From assembly GCF_902833145.1 (NCBI RefSeq), contig NZ_CADFEN010000008.1, positions 248,001 to 312,000 of the forward strand: a stretch of 64,000 nt of DNA. The letters run 5' to 3'. The notes below the pieces were generated by a model. The model saw only the letters and a program-made list of their open reading frames with translations, was not told where the DNA came from and did no database searches. Shown one piece after another: positions 9,427 through 17,390 of the stretch; position 1 is the stretch's first letter, and each line of letters opens with the position of its first letter. The translations under genes were made by a program, and so were the position numbers. Source of the stretch: Burkholderia sp. BCC0506 (GTDB lineage: Bacteria; Pseudomonadota; Gammaproteobacteria; Burkholderiales; Burkholderiaceae).

Positions 9427-9449
9427 ATATTTGATTTGAAATCAAATAT
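9427..9449. promoter_or_regulatory. Palindromic operator upstream of the aldo/keto reductase operon
   Basis: Perfect 23-bp palindrome, ATATTTGATT-N3-AATCAAATAT. Its core, TTGATTTGAAATCAA (9431-9445), matches the core before the LysR gene at 12091-12105 in both five-base arms and most of the spacer. It fits the T-N11-A form of LysR boxes, so the LysR at 12108 probably controls both. Confidence 0.7.
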
Positions 9450-9486
9450 CGAGCGCGCCGCGGCCATGTGCGGGCCGTATCCGGCC

Positions 9487-10437
9487 TTATGCGACGCGCG
9501 CCTGCGGATGCGTTTTCGGATGGAACGCGGGCAGCACGTCCGACGCGATCTCGGCCATCGTCTCGTCGAGCGGCCGCCGGTTGCGGCGGAAATGCAGGCC
9601 GATGTGCTGCACGCCGGCGTCGCGCATCGCCGCGAGTTCTTCGGTCAGCGCGATGCGCCCCGCGCGGGCGCCGAAGCGGTGCGGCTGCAGCGGTTCGTGC
9701 GGATCTTCCGCGAGGTCGAGGTGGATGAAGCTCACGTACGGCTTGTTGCCGGCCACCGCACGCCAGTTCGCGGCGCGCTGCACGTGGTCGGCCGGCGTGC
9801 CCGGATAAGCCAGGCAGCCGTCCATGTGCTCGCCGATCCACGCGGGTGTCTGCTGAGCGAGACCCGCGACGAGCAGCGGCACCGGCGAGCGGGCGGCGGG
9901 CAGCACGTCCAGGCCGGGCGGCAGATGCCCGCGCGCGCCGTCGCGCAGCAGCGCGACCTGGTCGCGGAAATTCGCGCCGCGCGATGCGAAGTCGCGACCG
10001 AACAGCGGATATTCGACCGGCCGGTCGCCGCTCGCGACGCCGAGCAGCAGGCGCCCGCCGCTCAGTTCCTGGATCGTCGCCGCCGATTTCAGCGTCAGCA
10101 GCGGTTCGCGCAGCGGCAGCACGACGGCGGCCGTGCCGAGCAGGATGTCGCGCGTGATCCCCGCGAGGTAGCCGAGATACGAGAACGTCTCGAATACCTG
10201 CGCGGCATCGCCGAACGACGGGTCGTACACCGGCACGTCGCGCACCCAGAGCGCGCGAAAGCCGAGCGTGTCGGCCAGTTGCGCGAGCTCCGCGTGGATT
10301 TCCAGGTCGGGCACGCCGGCGTGGCGGCCGTCGCGCCGGCGCTTCGCATCGCCGGACGCGGTCCAGTCGTTGTCGAGCGGCAGTTCGACGCCGACGCTGA
10401 AGCCGCCGTCGACGAGTCTGTCGAGTGAAGAGGACAT
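9487..10437 (-). CDS. LLM-class flavin-dependent oxidoreductase (luciferase-like monooxygenase)
   Basis: 316 residues, a bacterial-luciferase-type TIM barrel using reduced F420 or FMN. Recognisable parts: GVELPLDNDW near the start, LADTLGFRALWVRDVPVYDP, the GTAAVVLPLREPLLTLKSAATIQELSGGRLLLGVASGD stretch typical of the family, and LVAGLAQQTPAWI. GGAGC precedes the ATG. It sits 13 bases behind the MoaF-like gene in an MFS - MoaF - LLM transcription unit. Substrate unknown; the redox context suggests oxidative processing of a xenobiotic or metabolite. Confidence 0.9.
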   Translation of the reverse strand: MSSSLDRLVDGGFSVGVELPLDNDWTASGDAKRRRDGRHAGVPDLEIHAELAQLADTLGFRALWVRDVPVYDPSFGDAAQVFETFSYLGYLAGITRDILLGTAAVVLPLREPLLTLKSAATIQELSGGRLLLGVASGDRPVEYPLFGRDFASRGANFRDQVALLRDGARGHLPPGLDVLPAARSPVPLLVAGLAQQTPAWIGEHMDGCLAYPGTPADHVQRAANWRAVAGNKPYVSFIHLDLAEDPHEPLQPHRFGARAGRIALTEELAAMRDAGVQHIGLHFRRNRRPLDETMAEIASDVLPAFHPKTHPQARVA

Positions 10438-10450
10438 GGCCGGGCTCCGT

Positions 10451-10774
10451 TCAGGCCGCGCGCAGGCTGCCTTCGAGCCTGTAGAAATCGAGCGATGCCG
10501 CGGTGAAGAACGTGCGCGACGTGCCGGCGGCGAAATCGTCGATATGCACGACGGTGGCGCGATCGGCTTCCTGCCACGAGATCGCGTAGGTCTCGCCGGC
10601 GACGCGCTGCCACGTGTATTCGACTTCGCCCTTCGCGCCCGCGTACGGGCCTTCGGTGATCTCGTAGCGCATGTGAAGGCCGTCCTCGTCGTACGCGTTG
10701 AGCGCGGTGAGGCCGTCGTAACGGACTTCGAAAGTCTTGCCGGCGAACGGCGGACGTTGGGTCGATGCGTTCAT
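10451..10774 (-). CDS. MoaF-like small protein
   Basis: 107 residues, soluble. The pattern (GKTFEVRYDGLTALNAYDEDGLHMRYEITEGPYAGAKGEVEYTWQRV, then YAISWQEADRATVVHIDDFAAGTSRTFF) matches the lipocalin-like MoaF/MoaF-related domain. MoaF was named from a Klebsiella operon once linked to molybdenum regulation, but its biochemical role is unclear. It lies 29 bases after the MFS pump gene and 13 before the LLM oxidoreductase, so the three are probably co-transcribed. Confidence 0.75.
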   Translation of the reverse strand: MNASTQRPPFAGKTFEVRYDGLTALNAYDEDGLHMRYEITEGPYAGAKGEVEYTWQRVAGETYAISWQEADRATVVHIDDFAAGTSRTFFTAASLDFYRLEGSLRAA

Positions 10775-10803
10775 GCTGGTGGCTCCTGTAAAAAAGGTGA
10801 CGT

Positions 10804-12006
10804 TCAATGTGCGAGTTCGACGGGTTCGGCCGTACGTTCCGGCAGCCCGTGGCGGCGGTCGAGACAGCCGCTCAGCGCGGTGAGCGCGAATGCGCCGAGC
10901 GTGACGACGGCGGCGATCCACGGCGTGTGGCCGAGGCCGACGTTCGCGACGATCAGCCCGCCGAGCGACGAGCCGCCGGCCACGCCGAGGTTGAAGGCGG
11001 CGATGTTGAAGCCCGACGCGACGTCGGTGGCGTCCGGCGCGAAGTGGCGCGCCTGCTTGACGACGTACACCTGCAGCCCGGGCACGTTGCCGAACGCCAC
11101 GGCGCCCCACGCGAGCATCGTCAGCACCGCGAGCCATTTCACGTGGATCGTGAAGGTCAGCGCGAGCAGCACGATCGCGAGCAGCAGGAAGATCCGCTTG
11201 AGCGCCTGCACGGGGCCGACGGCGTCCGCGAGCTTGCCGCCCCACACGTTGCCGACCGCGACCGATACGCCGTAGCCGACGAGCACGAGGCTGACCTGCG
11301 ACGGCGTGAAGCCGGCGATCTGTTCGAGCAGCGGCGCCATGTACGTGAACGCGATCAGCGAGCCGCCGTAACCGACCGCCGTCATCGCGTAGACGAGCAG
11401 CAGGCGCGGCTGGGCCAGCACGCGCAGCTGGCGGGCGAGCGGCGCCGGCGGCGTCTGCGGCAGCCCGCGCGGCACGAAGGCGACCGCGCCGAGGAACGCG
11501 ACGAGGCCGAACAGCGCGACGATCAGGAACGTCGCGCGCCAGCCGAAGTGCTGGCCGATGAAGGTGCCGAGCGGAATGCCGGCCACGAACGCGACGGTCA
11601 TGCCGCTGAACATCGTCGCGATCGCGCTGGCGGCCTTGTCCTTCGGCACGAGCGTGGTCGCGATGATCGAGCCGACCGAGAAGAACACGCCGTGCGCGAG
11701 GCCGGTGAGGATGCGCGCGACGATCAGCGATTCGTAGCCCGGCGCCTGCCACGCGACGAGGTTGCCGACGGTGAAGAGCGCCATCAGCCCGGCGAGCAGC
11801 GTCTTGCGCGGCACGCGGCCGGTGAGCGCGGTGAGGAGCGGCGCGCCGATGGCGACGCTCAGCGCATACAGGCTGACGAGCAGGCCGGCGGACGGCAGGC
11901 TGACGCCGAGGTCGGCGCCGATCGTCGGGATCAGCCCGACGATCACGAATTCGGTGGTGCCGATGGCAAAGGCGCTGATGGTCAGCGCAAGCAACGCGAG
12001 TGGCAT
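10804..12006 (-). CDS. MFS efflux transporter (DHA1 family, AraJ-like)
   Basis: 400 residues with 12 hydrophobic segments, inner membrane. The first helix FAIGTTEFVIVGLIPTIGADLGVSLPSAGLLVSLYALSVAIGAPLLTALTGR and motif A-like LTGRVPRKTLL are characteristic of the arabinose-efflux/AraJ branch of drug:proton antiporters. It is divergent from the LysR gene (101 bases), the classic arrangement of a LysR and its target pump, and leads the MFS - MoaF - LLM unit. Substrate unknown. Confidence 0.9.
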   Translation of the reverse strand: MPLALLALTISAFAIGTTEFVIVGLIPTIGADLGVSLPSAGLLVSLYALSVAIGAPLLTALTGRVPRKTLLAGLMALFTVGNLVAWQAPGYESLIVARILTGLAHGVFFSVGSIIATTLVPKDKAASAIATMFSGMTVAFVAGIPLGTFIGQHFGWRATFLIVALFGLVAFLGAVAFVPRGLPQTPPAPLARQLRVLAQPRLLLVYAMTAVGYGGSLIAFTYMAPLLEQIAGFTPSQVSLVLVGYGVSVAVGNVWGGKLADAVGPVQALKRIFLLLAIVLLALTFTIHVKWLAVLTMLAWGAVAFGNVPGLQVYVVKQARHFAPDATDVASGFNIAAFNLGVAGGSSLGGLIVANVGLGHTPWIAAVVTLGAFALTALSGCLDRRHGLPERTAEPVELAH

Positions 12007-12090
12007 GACGGGATCCGGGTTTCAGTAGGAATGGATCGCAGTGTGCCGCCTTTACTTTTGCTGAAAAACTCGTCTATAAACCAAATTGTT

Positions 12091-12105
12091 TTGATTTCAG
12101 ATCAA
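12091..12105. promoter_or_regulatory. LysR operator in the divergent MFS/LysR promoter
   Basis: TTGAT-N5-ATCAA, a perfect five-base-arm inverted repeat ending two bases before the LysR ATG. It has the same arms as the 9431-9445 core. Its overlap with the LysR translation start suggests autorepression. Confidence 0.6.
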
Positions 12106-12107
12106 CA

Positions 12108-13049
12108 ATGAAGACCACCCTAGACGAACTCCAGGCCTTTATCGCCGTGGTCGATACCGGTTCGATCACCGCCGCCGCCCAGCAGCTCGACCTCACCGTG
12201 TCGGCGACGAGCCGCACGCTCGCGCGGCTCGAGGAAAAGCTGAAGACCACGCTGCTGCGCCGGACCACGCGCCGGCTCGAGTTGACCGAGGAAGGGCGCG
12301 CCTTCCTGCAGGACGCGCGCGCGATCGTCGAATCGGTCGAGAGCGCGGAAGAGCAGATGCTCGCGCGGCGCGAGATGCCGTCCGGGCGACTGCGCGTCGA
12401 CGCCGCGACGCCGTTCATGCTGCACGTGATCGTGCCGCTCGTGCGCGGCTACCGCGAACGCTTCCCGAAGGTCGAGCTGGAACTGAACAGCAACGAGGGC
12501 ATCACCGACTTGCTGGAGCGGCGCACCGACGTGGCGATCCGGATCGGCCGGCTGAAGGATTCGACGCTGCACAGCCGGCGGATCGGCAACAGCCGCGTGC
12601 GCATGCTCGCGAGCCCCGCCTACATCGAAGCGCATGGCCAGCCGCGCAAGGTCGAGGATCTCGCGAAGCACACGCTGCTCGGCTTCACGCAGCCCGAATC
12701 GTTGAACGTATGGCCGATCCTCGGCGCGGACGGCGAAGCGTGCCGCATCGAGCCGGACGTGTATTCGTCGAGCGGCGAAACGCTGCGGCAGCTTGCACTG
12801 GAGGGCACGGGCGTCGTCTGCCTGTCCGATTTCGTGACCGCGCGCGATCGCGAGGCCGGGCGGCTCGCGCAGGTGCTCGCGCGCCAGACGCTCGACGTCC
12901 AGCAGCCGATTCACGCGGTGTACTACCGGAACACCGCGATCTCGTCGCGGATCGCGTCGTTCGTCGACTACCTGATCGAGGTGTTGGGCGGCGGCAGCGG
13001 CGGCGACGCGCAGGCGCGGCGCAAGGCCGCGTGGATGGTGCCGCAGTAG
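12108..13049 (+). CDS. LysR-family regulator of the redox/efflux cluster
   Basis: 313 residues. The N-terminal HTH (MKTTLDELQAFIAVVDTGSITAAAQQLDLTVSATSRTLARLEEKLKTTLLRRTTRRLELTEEG shape, residues 1-65) and the effector domain (GRLRVDAATPFMLHVIVPLVRGYRERFPKVELELNSNEG) are of the DsdC/AaeR-like branch in which redox and efflux genes are common targets. It is divergent from the MFS pump. An operator-like repeat is found at its own start and before the aldo/keto reductase gene, so it probably governs both flanking operons. Confidence 0.93.
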   Translation: MKTTLDELQAFIAVVDTGSITAAAQQLDLTVSATSRTLARLEEKLKTTLLRRTTRRLELTEEGRAFLQDARAIVESVESAEEQMLARREMPSGRLRVDAATPFMLHVIVPLVRGYRERFPKVELELNSNEGITDLLERRTDVAIRIGRLKDSTLHSRRIGNSRVRMLASPAYIEAHGQPRKVEDLAKHTLLGFTQPESLNVWPILGADGEACRIEPDVYSSSGETLRQLALEGTGVVCLSDFVTARDREAGRLAQVLARQTLDVQQPIHAVYYRNTAISSRIASFVDYLIEVLGGGSGGDAQARRKAAWMVPQ

Positions 13050-13119
13050 CGGCGCGGGGCGGGCGGCGCTGCCCGTCGGGAGCGGGCGTGCCGCGCGGCG
13101 GCACGCCGTCGTGCTGCGC

Positions 13120-14595
13120 TTACGCCTCTTCGGCCCACGACATGCCGTCGCGCGCGAGCAGCGCCGACGAAGCCGCGGGCCCGAACGTGCCGGACGTGTA
13201 CAGGCGAGGCCGGTCGCCGAGCTGCTTCCAGCCGTCGAGGATCGGCTCGACCCACGACCAGGCGGCTTCGAGCTCGTCGCGGCGCATGAAGTGCGTGAGG
13301 CGGCCGCGGATCACGTCGATCAGCAGCCGTTCGTACGCTTCCGCGCGCCGTTCCGGAATCGCCTGCTGCAGGTCGAGGTTCAGGCTCACGGGCACCATGT
13401 TCATCCCGCTGCCCGGCTCCTTCGCGAGCATCTGCAGCTGGATCGACTCTTCCGGCTGGAGCTGGATCACGAGGCGGTTGCCGTAATTGCGCGGGCCGGT
13501 CGGGATGATCGAGAACGGCATGTCCGCGAACTCGATCACGATTTCCGACTGGCGGCGCTGCAGCCGCTTGCCGGTGCGCAGGAAGAACGGCACGTTCGCC
13601 CAGCGCCAGTTGTTGATGTACGCACGCAGCGCGACGAAGGTTTCCGCGCGGCTGTCCGCCGGCACGTTGTCTTCCTCGAGATAGCCCTTGACCGGCTGGC
13701 CGTCCACCGCGCCGGCCGTGTACTGGCCGCGCACCGTGTCGCGCGCGACGTCCGACAGCGACATCGGCCGCAGCGAGCGCAGCACCTTCAGCTTCTCGTC
13801 GCGCACCGCGTCCGGGTCGAGCGACACGGGCGGCTCCATCGCGACGATGCACAGCAGTTGCAGCAGGTGGTTCTGCACCATGTCGCGCAGCGCGCCCGTA
13901 TGGTCGTAGAAGCCCGCGCGGCTGCCGACGCCGACCGTTTCCGCCACCGTGATCTGCACGCTGCGGATGTTCGGCGCCTGCCACAGCGGCCCGAAGATCG
14001 GGTTGCCGAAGCGCAGCACCATCAGGTTCTGCACGGTTTCCTTGCCGAGATAGTGGTCGATCCGGTAGATCTGCGATTCCTCGAAGTGCTTGCCGACCGC
14101 ATCGTTGATCGCCTTCGCGGACGCGAGATCGTGGCCCAGCGGCTTTTCGAGGACGACGCGCGAGTGCGCGTCGACGAGGTGCGCGGCCGCCAGGTTGTCG
14201 CAGATCGTCGTGAACAGCTCCGGCGACGTCGACAGGTAGAACACGCGGATCGCCTCGCTGCGCGCCGCTTCGGCGAGCCGCCGGTAGTCGTCCGGCGCGT
14301 TCACGTCGATCAGCACGTACTTGAACAGGTCGAGGAAGCGGCTCCATGCGTCGGCGTCGAACGCCTTCTCGTCGATGAACGGGCGCGACTGCTCGTCCAT
14401 GAACTTGCGATAGCCGTCGATGCCCCAGTCGCGGCGGCCGACGGCGATGATGCGCGTCTCGGGAGGGAGATTGCGGTGCAGGTGCGCCATGTACAGCGCG
14501 GGCAACAGCTTGCGGGCGGCCAGGTCGCCACCGCCGCCGAAAATGATCATGTCGACGGGCCGGTCGGCCGCGGTCTGGGAAGGCTGATTCGTCAT
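13120..14595 (-). CDS. zwf: Glucose-6-phosphate 1-dehydrogenase
   Basis: 491 residues, the usual bacterial length. Oxidises glucose-6-phosphate to 6-phosphogluconolactone with NADP+ or NAD+, entering the Entner-Doudoroff or pentose phosphate route. The Rossmann motif is IIFGGGGDLAARKLLPALY (about 17-35), where GGGGDLA replaces the common GASGDLA; EKPLGHD lies at about 150-156, and the active-site signature RIDHYLGKE at about 178-186 contains the catalytic His. Cytoplasmic. No ED partner genes (edd, eda, pgl) are adjacent, suggesting this is one of several paralogues or a lone copy. Confidence 0.96.
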   Translation of the reverse strand: MTNQPSQTAADRPVDMIIFGGGGDLAARKLLPALYMAHLHRNLPPETRIIAVGRRDWGIDGYRKFMDEQSRPFIDEKAFDADAWSRFLDLFKYVLIDVNAPDDYRRLAEAARSEAIRVFYLSTSPELFTTICDNLAAAHLVDAHSRVVLEKPLGHDLASAKAINDAVGKHFEESQIYRIDHYLGKETVQNLMVLRFGNPIFGPLWQAPNIRSVQITVAETVGVGSRAGFYDHTGALRDMVQNHLLQLLCIVAMEPPVSLDPDAVRDEKLKVLRSLRPMSLSDVARDTVRGQYTAGAVDGQPVKGYLEEDNVPADSRAETFVALRAYINNWRWANVPFFLRTGKRLQRRQSEIVIEFADMPFSIIPTGPRNYGNRLVIQLQPEESIQLQMLAKEPGSGMNMVPVSLNLDLQQAIPERRAEAYERLLIDVIRGRLTHFMRRDELEAAWSWVEPILDGWKQLGDRPRLYTSGTFGPAASSALLARDGMSWAEEA

Positions 14596-14765
14596 GGGAG
14601 GTTCGCGGTTTGAAACGGTGAACGTGGAACGAACGTCGAGGGCATCGGGCGCCGGATGGCCGGCGCCGGTACGGCAAAACGCAATAGTGCACCGTTTTGA
14701 TGGATTGCGTATGCGTTCCCCGGATGTAACAGGGCTTGCATTCCCGATGACGGCTCGATTATGAT

Positions 14766-14779
14766 TGAGTGCTCACTCA
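14766..14779. promoter_or_regulatory. TetR operator before the TetR gene
   Basis: Perfect 14-bp palindrome TGAGTG-CT-CACTCA, 15 bases before the GTG start of the TetR gene. The TGAGTG half-site recurs in the palindrome before the downstream SDR gene. Confidence 0.6.
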
Positions 14780-14794
14780 TTAAAGGAATCGAAC

Positions 14795-15373
14795 GTGGCC
14801 CGACCGCGCAGTCCCGACAAGCACGAAGCCATCCTCGCCGCGGCCGCGCGCGCGCTCGCCGAGGACGGCGCGAGCGCGACTACCGCGCGCATCGCGCGGC
14901 TCGCGGGCGTCGCGGAAGGCACGGTGTTCACGTACTTCGAGACCAAGGACGCGTTGCTGAACGCGCTGTACCTGAGCCTGAAGGCTGAGCTGCGCGAAGC
15001 GATGATGACCGGATTTCCCGAGCACGCGCCGGCCGAGCAGGCGGTGCGGCATGCGTGGAACGGCTATGTGTCGTGGGGCGTCGCGAATCCGGACGGGCGG
15101 CGCGCGTTGCAGCAGCTCGGCGTGAGCGGGCGCATCGACGACGCCCATCGCGCGGCCGGCGCCGAAGGCTTCGGCGGGATCGGCACGCTGTTGCGCGAGC
15201 AGGTCGCCGCGTCGGGCGCGCTGAACCGCGACGAAGCGCATGCGTTCTGCTCGGCGTTGTTCACGTCGATCGCGGAAACCGCGATGGAGTCGATCGCACG
15301 CGATCCGGCCCAGGCCGATGCGTACCGGGAAGCCGGGTTTCGGGCGTTGTGGGCGGTGTTGCACGCGGTGTGA
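14795..15373 (+). CDS. TetR-family transcriptional regulator
   Basis: 192 residues from a GTG (VARPRSPDKHEAILAAAARAL), chosen because AAAGGA is eight bases upstream and the palindromic operator would otherwise lie inside the gene. The HTH is in residues about 25-50 (TTARIARLAGVAEGTVFTYFETKDALLNALY). The C-terminal domain is helical with no recognised ligand. It lies 153 bases before an SDR gene on the same strand whose promoter carries a related palindrome, so it probably represses both itself and the SDR. Confidence 0.9.
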   Translation: MARPRSPDKHEAILAAAARALAEDGASATTARIARLAGVAEGTVFTYFETKDALLNALYLSLKAELREAMMTGFPEHAPAEQAVRHAWNGYVSWGVANPDGRRALQQLGVSGRIDDAHRAAGAEGFGGIGTLLREQVAASGALNRDEAHAFCSALFTSIAETAMESIARDPAQADAYREAGFRALWAVLHAV

Positions 15374-15472
15374 GTCAAGGATTGGCGTCGTGGCGGCGCG
15401 TGCCGCCACGACAGGCAAGGCGTTTCAGGCAGGGCGATGCCGGTCACGAAGGATCGACGCATCGTTCATATT

Positions 15473-15494
15473 AATGAGTGAGTAATCATTCATT
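15473..15494. promoter_or_regulatory. TetR operator before the SDR gene
   Basis: Near-perfect 22-bp palindrome: AATGAGTGA-N4-TCATTCATT, one mismatch between arms. It lies 33 bases before the SDR start and shares the TGAGTG half-site with the palindrome at 14766-14779, although the spacing between half-sites differs. Confidence 0.65.
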
Positions 15495-15526
15495 TTAATC
15501 GTTTCACCACGATCAAGGAGTGGAAA

Positions 15527-16402
15527 ATGTCGAAAGTCTGGTTGGTAACGGGGGCCGCACGCGGCCTGGGCCGAGCGATTTCGGAAGCGGTGCTGGCCGC
15601 GGGCGACCGGCTGGTGGCCGGCGCGCGCGATCCGGCGCGACTGGCCGATCTGGCCGAACGGTACGGCGACCGGCTGCTGCCGGTCGAACTCGACGTCACC
15701 GACGAAGCGGCGGCTGCACAGGCCGTCGCGGCGGCACGCGCGGCGTTCGGCCGCATCGACGTGCTGGTGAACAACGCGGGCTACGGCCACACGGCGCCGT
15801 TCGAGCAGATGGGCGCCGACGTGTTCCGCGACCAGATCGAAACGAACCTGTTCGGCGTGATCAACCTCACGCGAGCCGTATTGCCGACGATGCGCGCGCA
15901 GCGCGCGGGGCACATTTTCCAGGTGTCGTCGGTCGGCGGGCGCACGGCGACGCCCGGGTTGTCCGCGTATCAGGCCGCGAAATGGGCGGTCGGCGGATTC
16001 AGCGACGTGCTCGCGAAGGAAGTCGCGCCGTTCGGCGTGCGCGTGTGCACGCTCGAACCGGGCGGGATGCGGACCGACTGGGCCGCGCAGGCGAAGCGCG
16101 GCCTCGACGACCTGCTGCCCGACTATCAACCGTCGGTCGGCAAGATCCTCGAGCTGCTCGGTGCATATGGCGGCCAAGAGATCGGCGACCCCGCACGGAT
16201 CGCGGCGCTGATCGTCGACCTGTCGCGCCGCGACGACGTGCCGATGCGCTTGCTGCTCGGCGGCGATGCGCTGTTCGTCTGCGAGCAGGCGGAGCGGCAG
16301 CGTGCGGAAGAGGCGGCGCGGTGGCGGGACGCAACACTCTCGACGCAGTTTCCGGATGCGAAGCTGCCGGACGGGCTGGAGGCGTTGAAGGCGATCGAGT
16401 AA
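15527..16402 (+). CDS. Short-chain dehydrogenase/reductase (SDR)
   Basis: 291 residues, NAD(P)-dependent oxidoreductase, cytoplasmic. Cofactor motif TGAARGLG (residues 8-15), structural NNAG (82-85), catalytic Ser134/135, Tyr148 and Lys152 (SAYQAAK). It resembles the classical 'oxidoreductase, SDR family' enzymes of about 280-290 residues with an extended C-terminus (EEAARWRDATLSTQFPDAKL). AAGGAG lies six bases before the ATG. Likely controlled by the TetR just upstream. Substrate unknown. Confidence 0.92.
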   Translation: MSKVWLVTGAARGLGRAISEAVLAAGDRLVAGARDPARLADLAERYGDRLLPVELDVTDEAAAAQAVAAARAAFGRIDVLVNNAGYGHTAPFEQMGADVFRDQIETNLFGVINLTRAVLPTMRAQRAGHIFQVSSVGGRTATPGLSAYQAAKWAVGGFSDVLAKEVAPFGVRVCTLEPGGMRTDWAAQAKRGLDDLLPDYQPSVGKILELLGAYGGQEIGDPARIAALIVDLSRRDDVPMRLLLGGDALFVCEQAERQRAEEAARWRDATLSTQFPDAKLPDGLEALKAIE

Positions 16403-16514
16403 CGGCGGCCGTGGATCGGTTCCGCTCAGGTCGACCGGACGGCTTGACGACCGATGGCGCCCGGTTTCTCGGCGCCCAGGTCGTCGACCTGGGCCTCCTG
16501 CGTCAAAGCGGCGA

Positions 16515-17225
16515 TCAGGCGCCGTAGACGTGCTCGCAGAGCGCGACACTCGCCCCCAGCTTGCGCGATAGATCGGCGGCTGCATCCAGTTGCGGCCGAT
16601 CCAGCTCGCCCGTCTCGTGCGCGACGCTGAGGCGAGACGCAGGACCGGACAGCGTCAGCGCCGCCATGAACTTGTCGCCGGCGCCGAAGATCGGCACCGC
16701 GAACGCCGCCGTGTGCACATCGCGTGCACCCGCGGTGAAGAGGGGCAGCGCAGGCGGCTTGTCGTAGATCGGTTCGTCGAGCCCCCAGAACCGGATCACG
16801 TGACTGATGGCCGTGTCGTCGAGGGGCAGCATCGTCCCCGCGAGCCGCGTTTCACGGAGACCTTCGGACGGCTCGGCGCGAAACAGGCAAAGCCGCTGCC
16901 CGTTGTCGTGCACGTAGTACGATGCGCTTTCCTTCGTCAGCGCGGCCAGCGCATGCAGCGCCGGTTCGACCACCGTGGACAGGTGGAACGACTGCTCGTA
17001 CAGCTTGCCGAGGTACAGCACGCGATGTCCGAGCGAATAGTTGCCGGATTGCGCGCGCACGACATAGCCCATTCGCTCGAGCGAATTCATCAGCCGATAG
17101 ACCGTCGTCTTGTGCATGCCGGATGCCTGCGACAGCATCGCGAGCGATTGCGATTCGGCGCCCGGCTTGAAGCAGTCCAGCAACGAAAGCGCCTTTTCCA
17201 CGGCGACCACGCCGTCATTTCCCAT
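16515..17225 (-). CDS. IclR-family transcriptional regulator of the sugar-acid-type cluster
   Basis: 236 residues from ATG 17225 (MGNDGVVAVEKALSLLDCF), preceded by GGGAGAG; the frame extends upstream but without a ribosome site. N-terminal winged HTH (LAMLSQASGMHKTTVYRLMNSLERMGYVVR, about 30-60), then the GAF-like effector domain (FAVPIFGAGDKFMAALTLSGPASRL). It is divergent from the aldolase gene, with matching palindromes in both promoters, so it very likely controls the cluster to its right and itself. Confidence 0.92.
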   Translation of the reverse strand: MGNDGVVAVEKALSLLDCFKPGAESQSLAMLSQASGMHKTTVYRLMNSLERMGYVVRAQSGNYSLGHRVLYLGKLYEQSFHLSTVVEPALHALAALTKESASYYVHDNGQRLCLFRAEPSEGLRETRLAGTMLPLDDTAISHVIRFWGLDEPIYDKPPALPLFTAGARDVHTAAFAVPIFGAGDKFMAALTLSGPASRLSVAHETGELDRPQLDAAADLSRKLGASVALCEHVYGA

Positions 17226-17254
17226 TCGTTCTCTCCCGTCGGTACACCACGGGA

Positions 17255-17271
17255 ATTGTACAGAGTAAAAC
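17255..17271. promoter_or_regulatory. IclR operator copy 1 (regulator side)
   Basis: ATTGTACAGAGTAAAAC, matching the perfect palindrome at 17354-17370 at 15 of 17 positions. It lies 30 bases before the IclR start. Confidence 0.6.
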
Positions 17272-17275
17272 GCCG

Positions 17276-17298
17276 GTTTACCACGTAAAAGGGTAAAC
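17276..17298. promoter_or_regulatory. Second inverted repeat in the IclR/aldolase promoter region
   Basis: GTTTACC-N9-GGTAAAC, perfect seven-base arms, immediately beside operator copy 1. It may be another regulator site or an accessory half of the IclR site. Confidence 0.35.
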
Positions 17299-17353
17299 GC
17301 CAGTGCCATGGTGCCCGTTCTCTGGTTATAGTGATTTCACTACGTACACCAAT

Positions 17354-17370
17354 GTTGTACAGAGTACAAC
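17354..17370. promoter_or_regulatory. IclR operator copy 2 (catabolic side)
   Basis: Perfect palindrome GTTGTAC-AGA-GTACAAC, 20 bases before the aldolase ATG. Confidence 0.7.
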
Positions 17371-17390
17371 GCATAACCCGAGGTCGAGTC

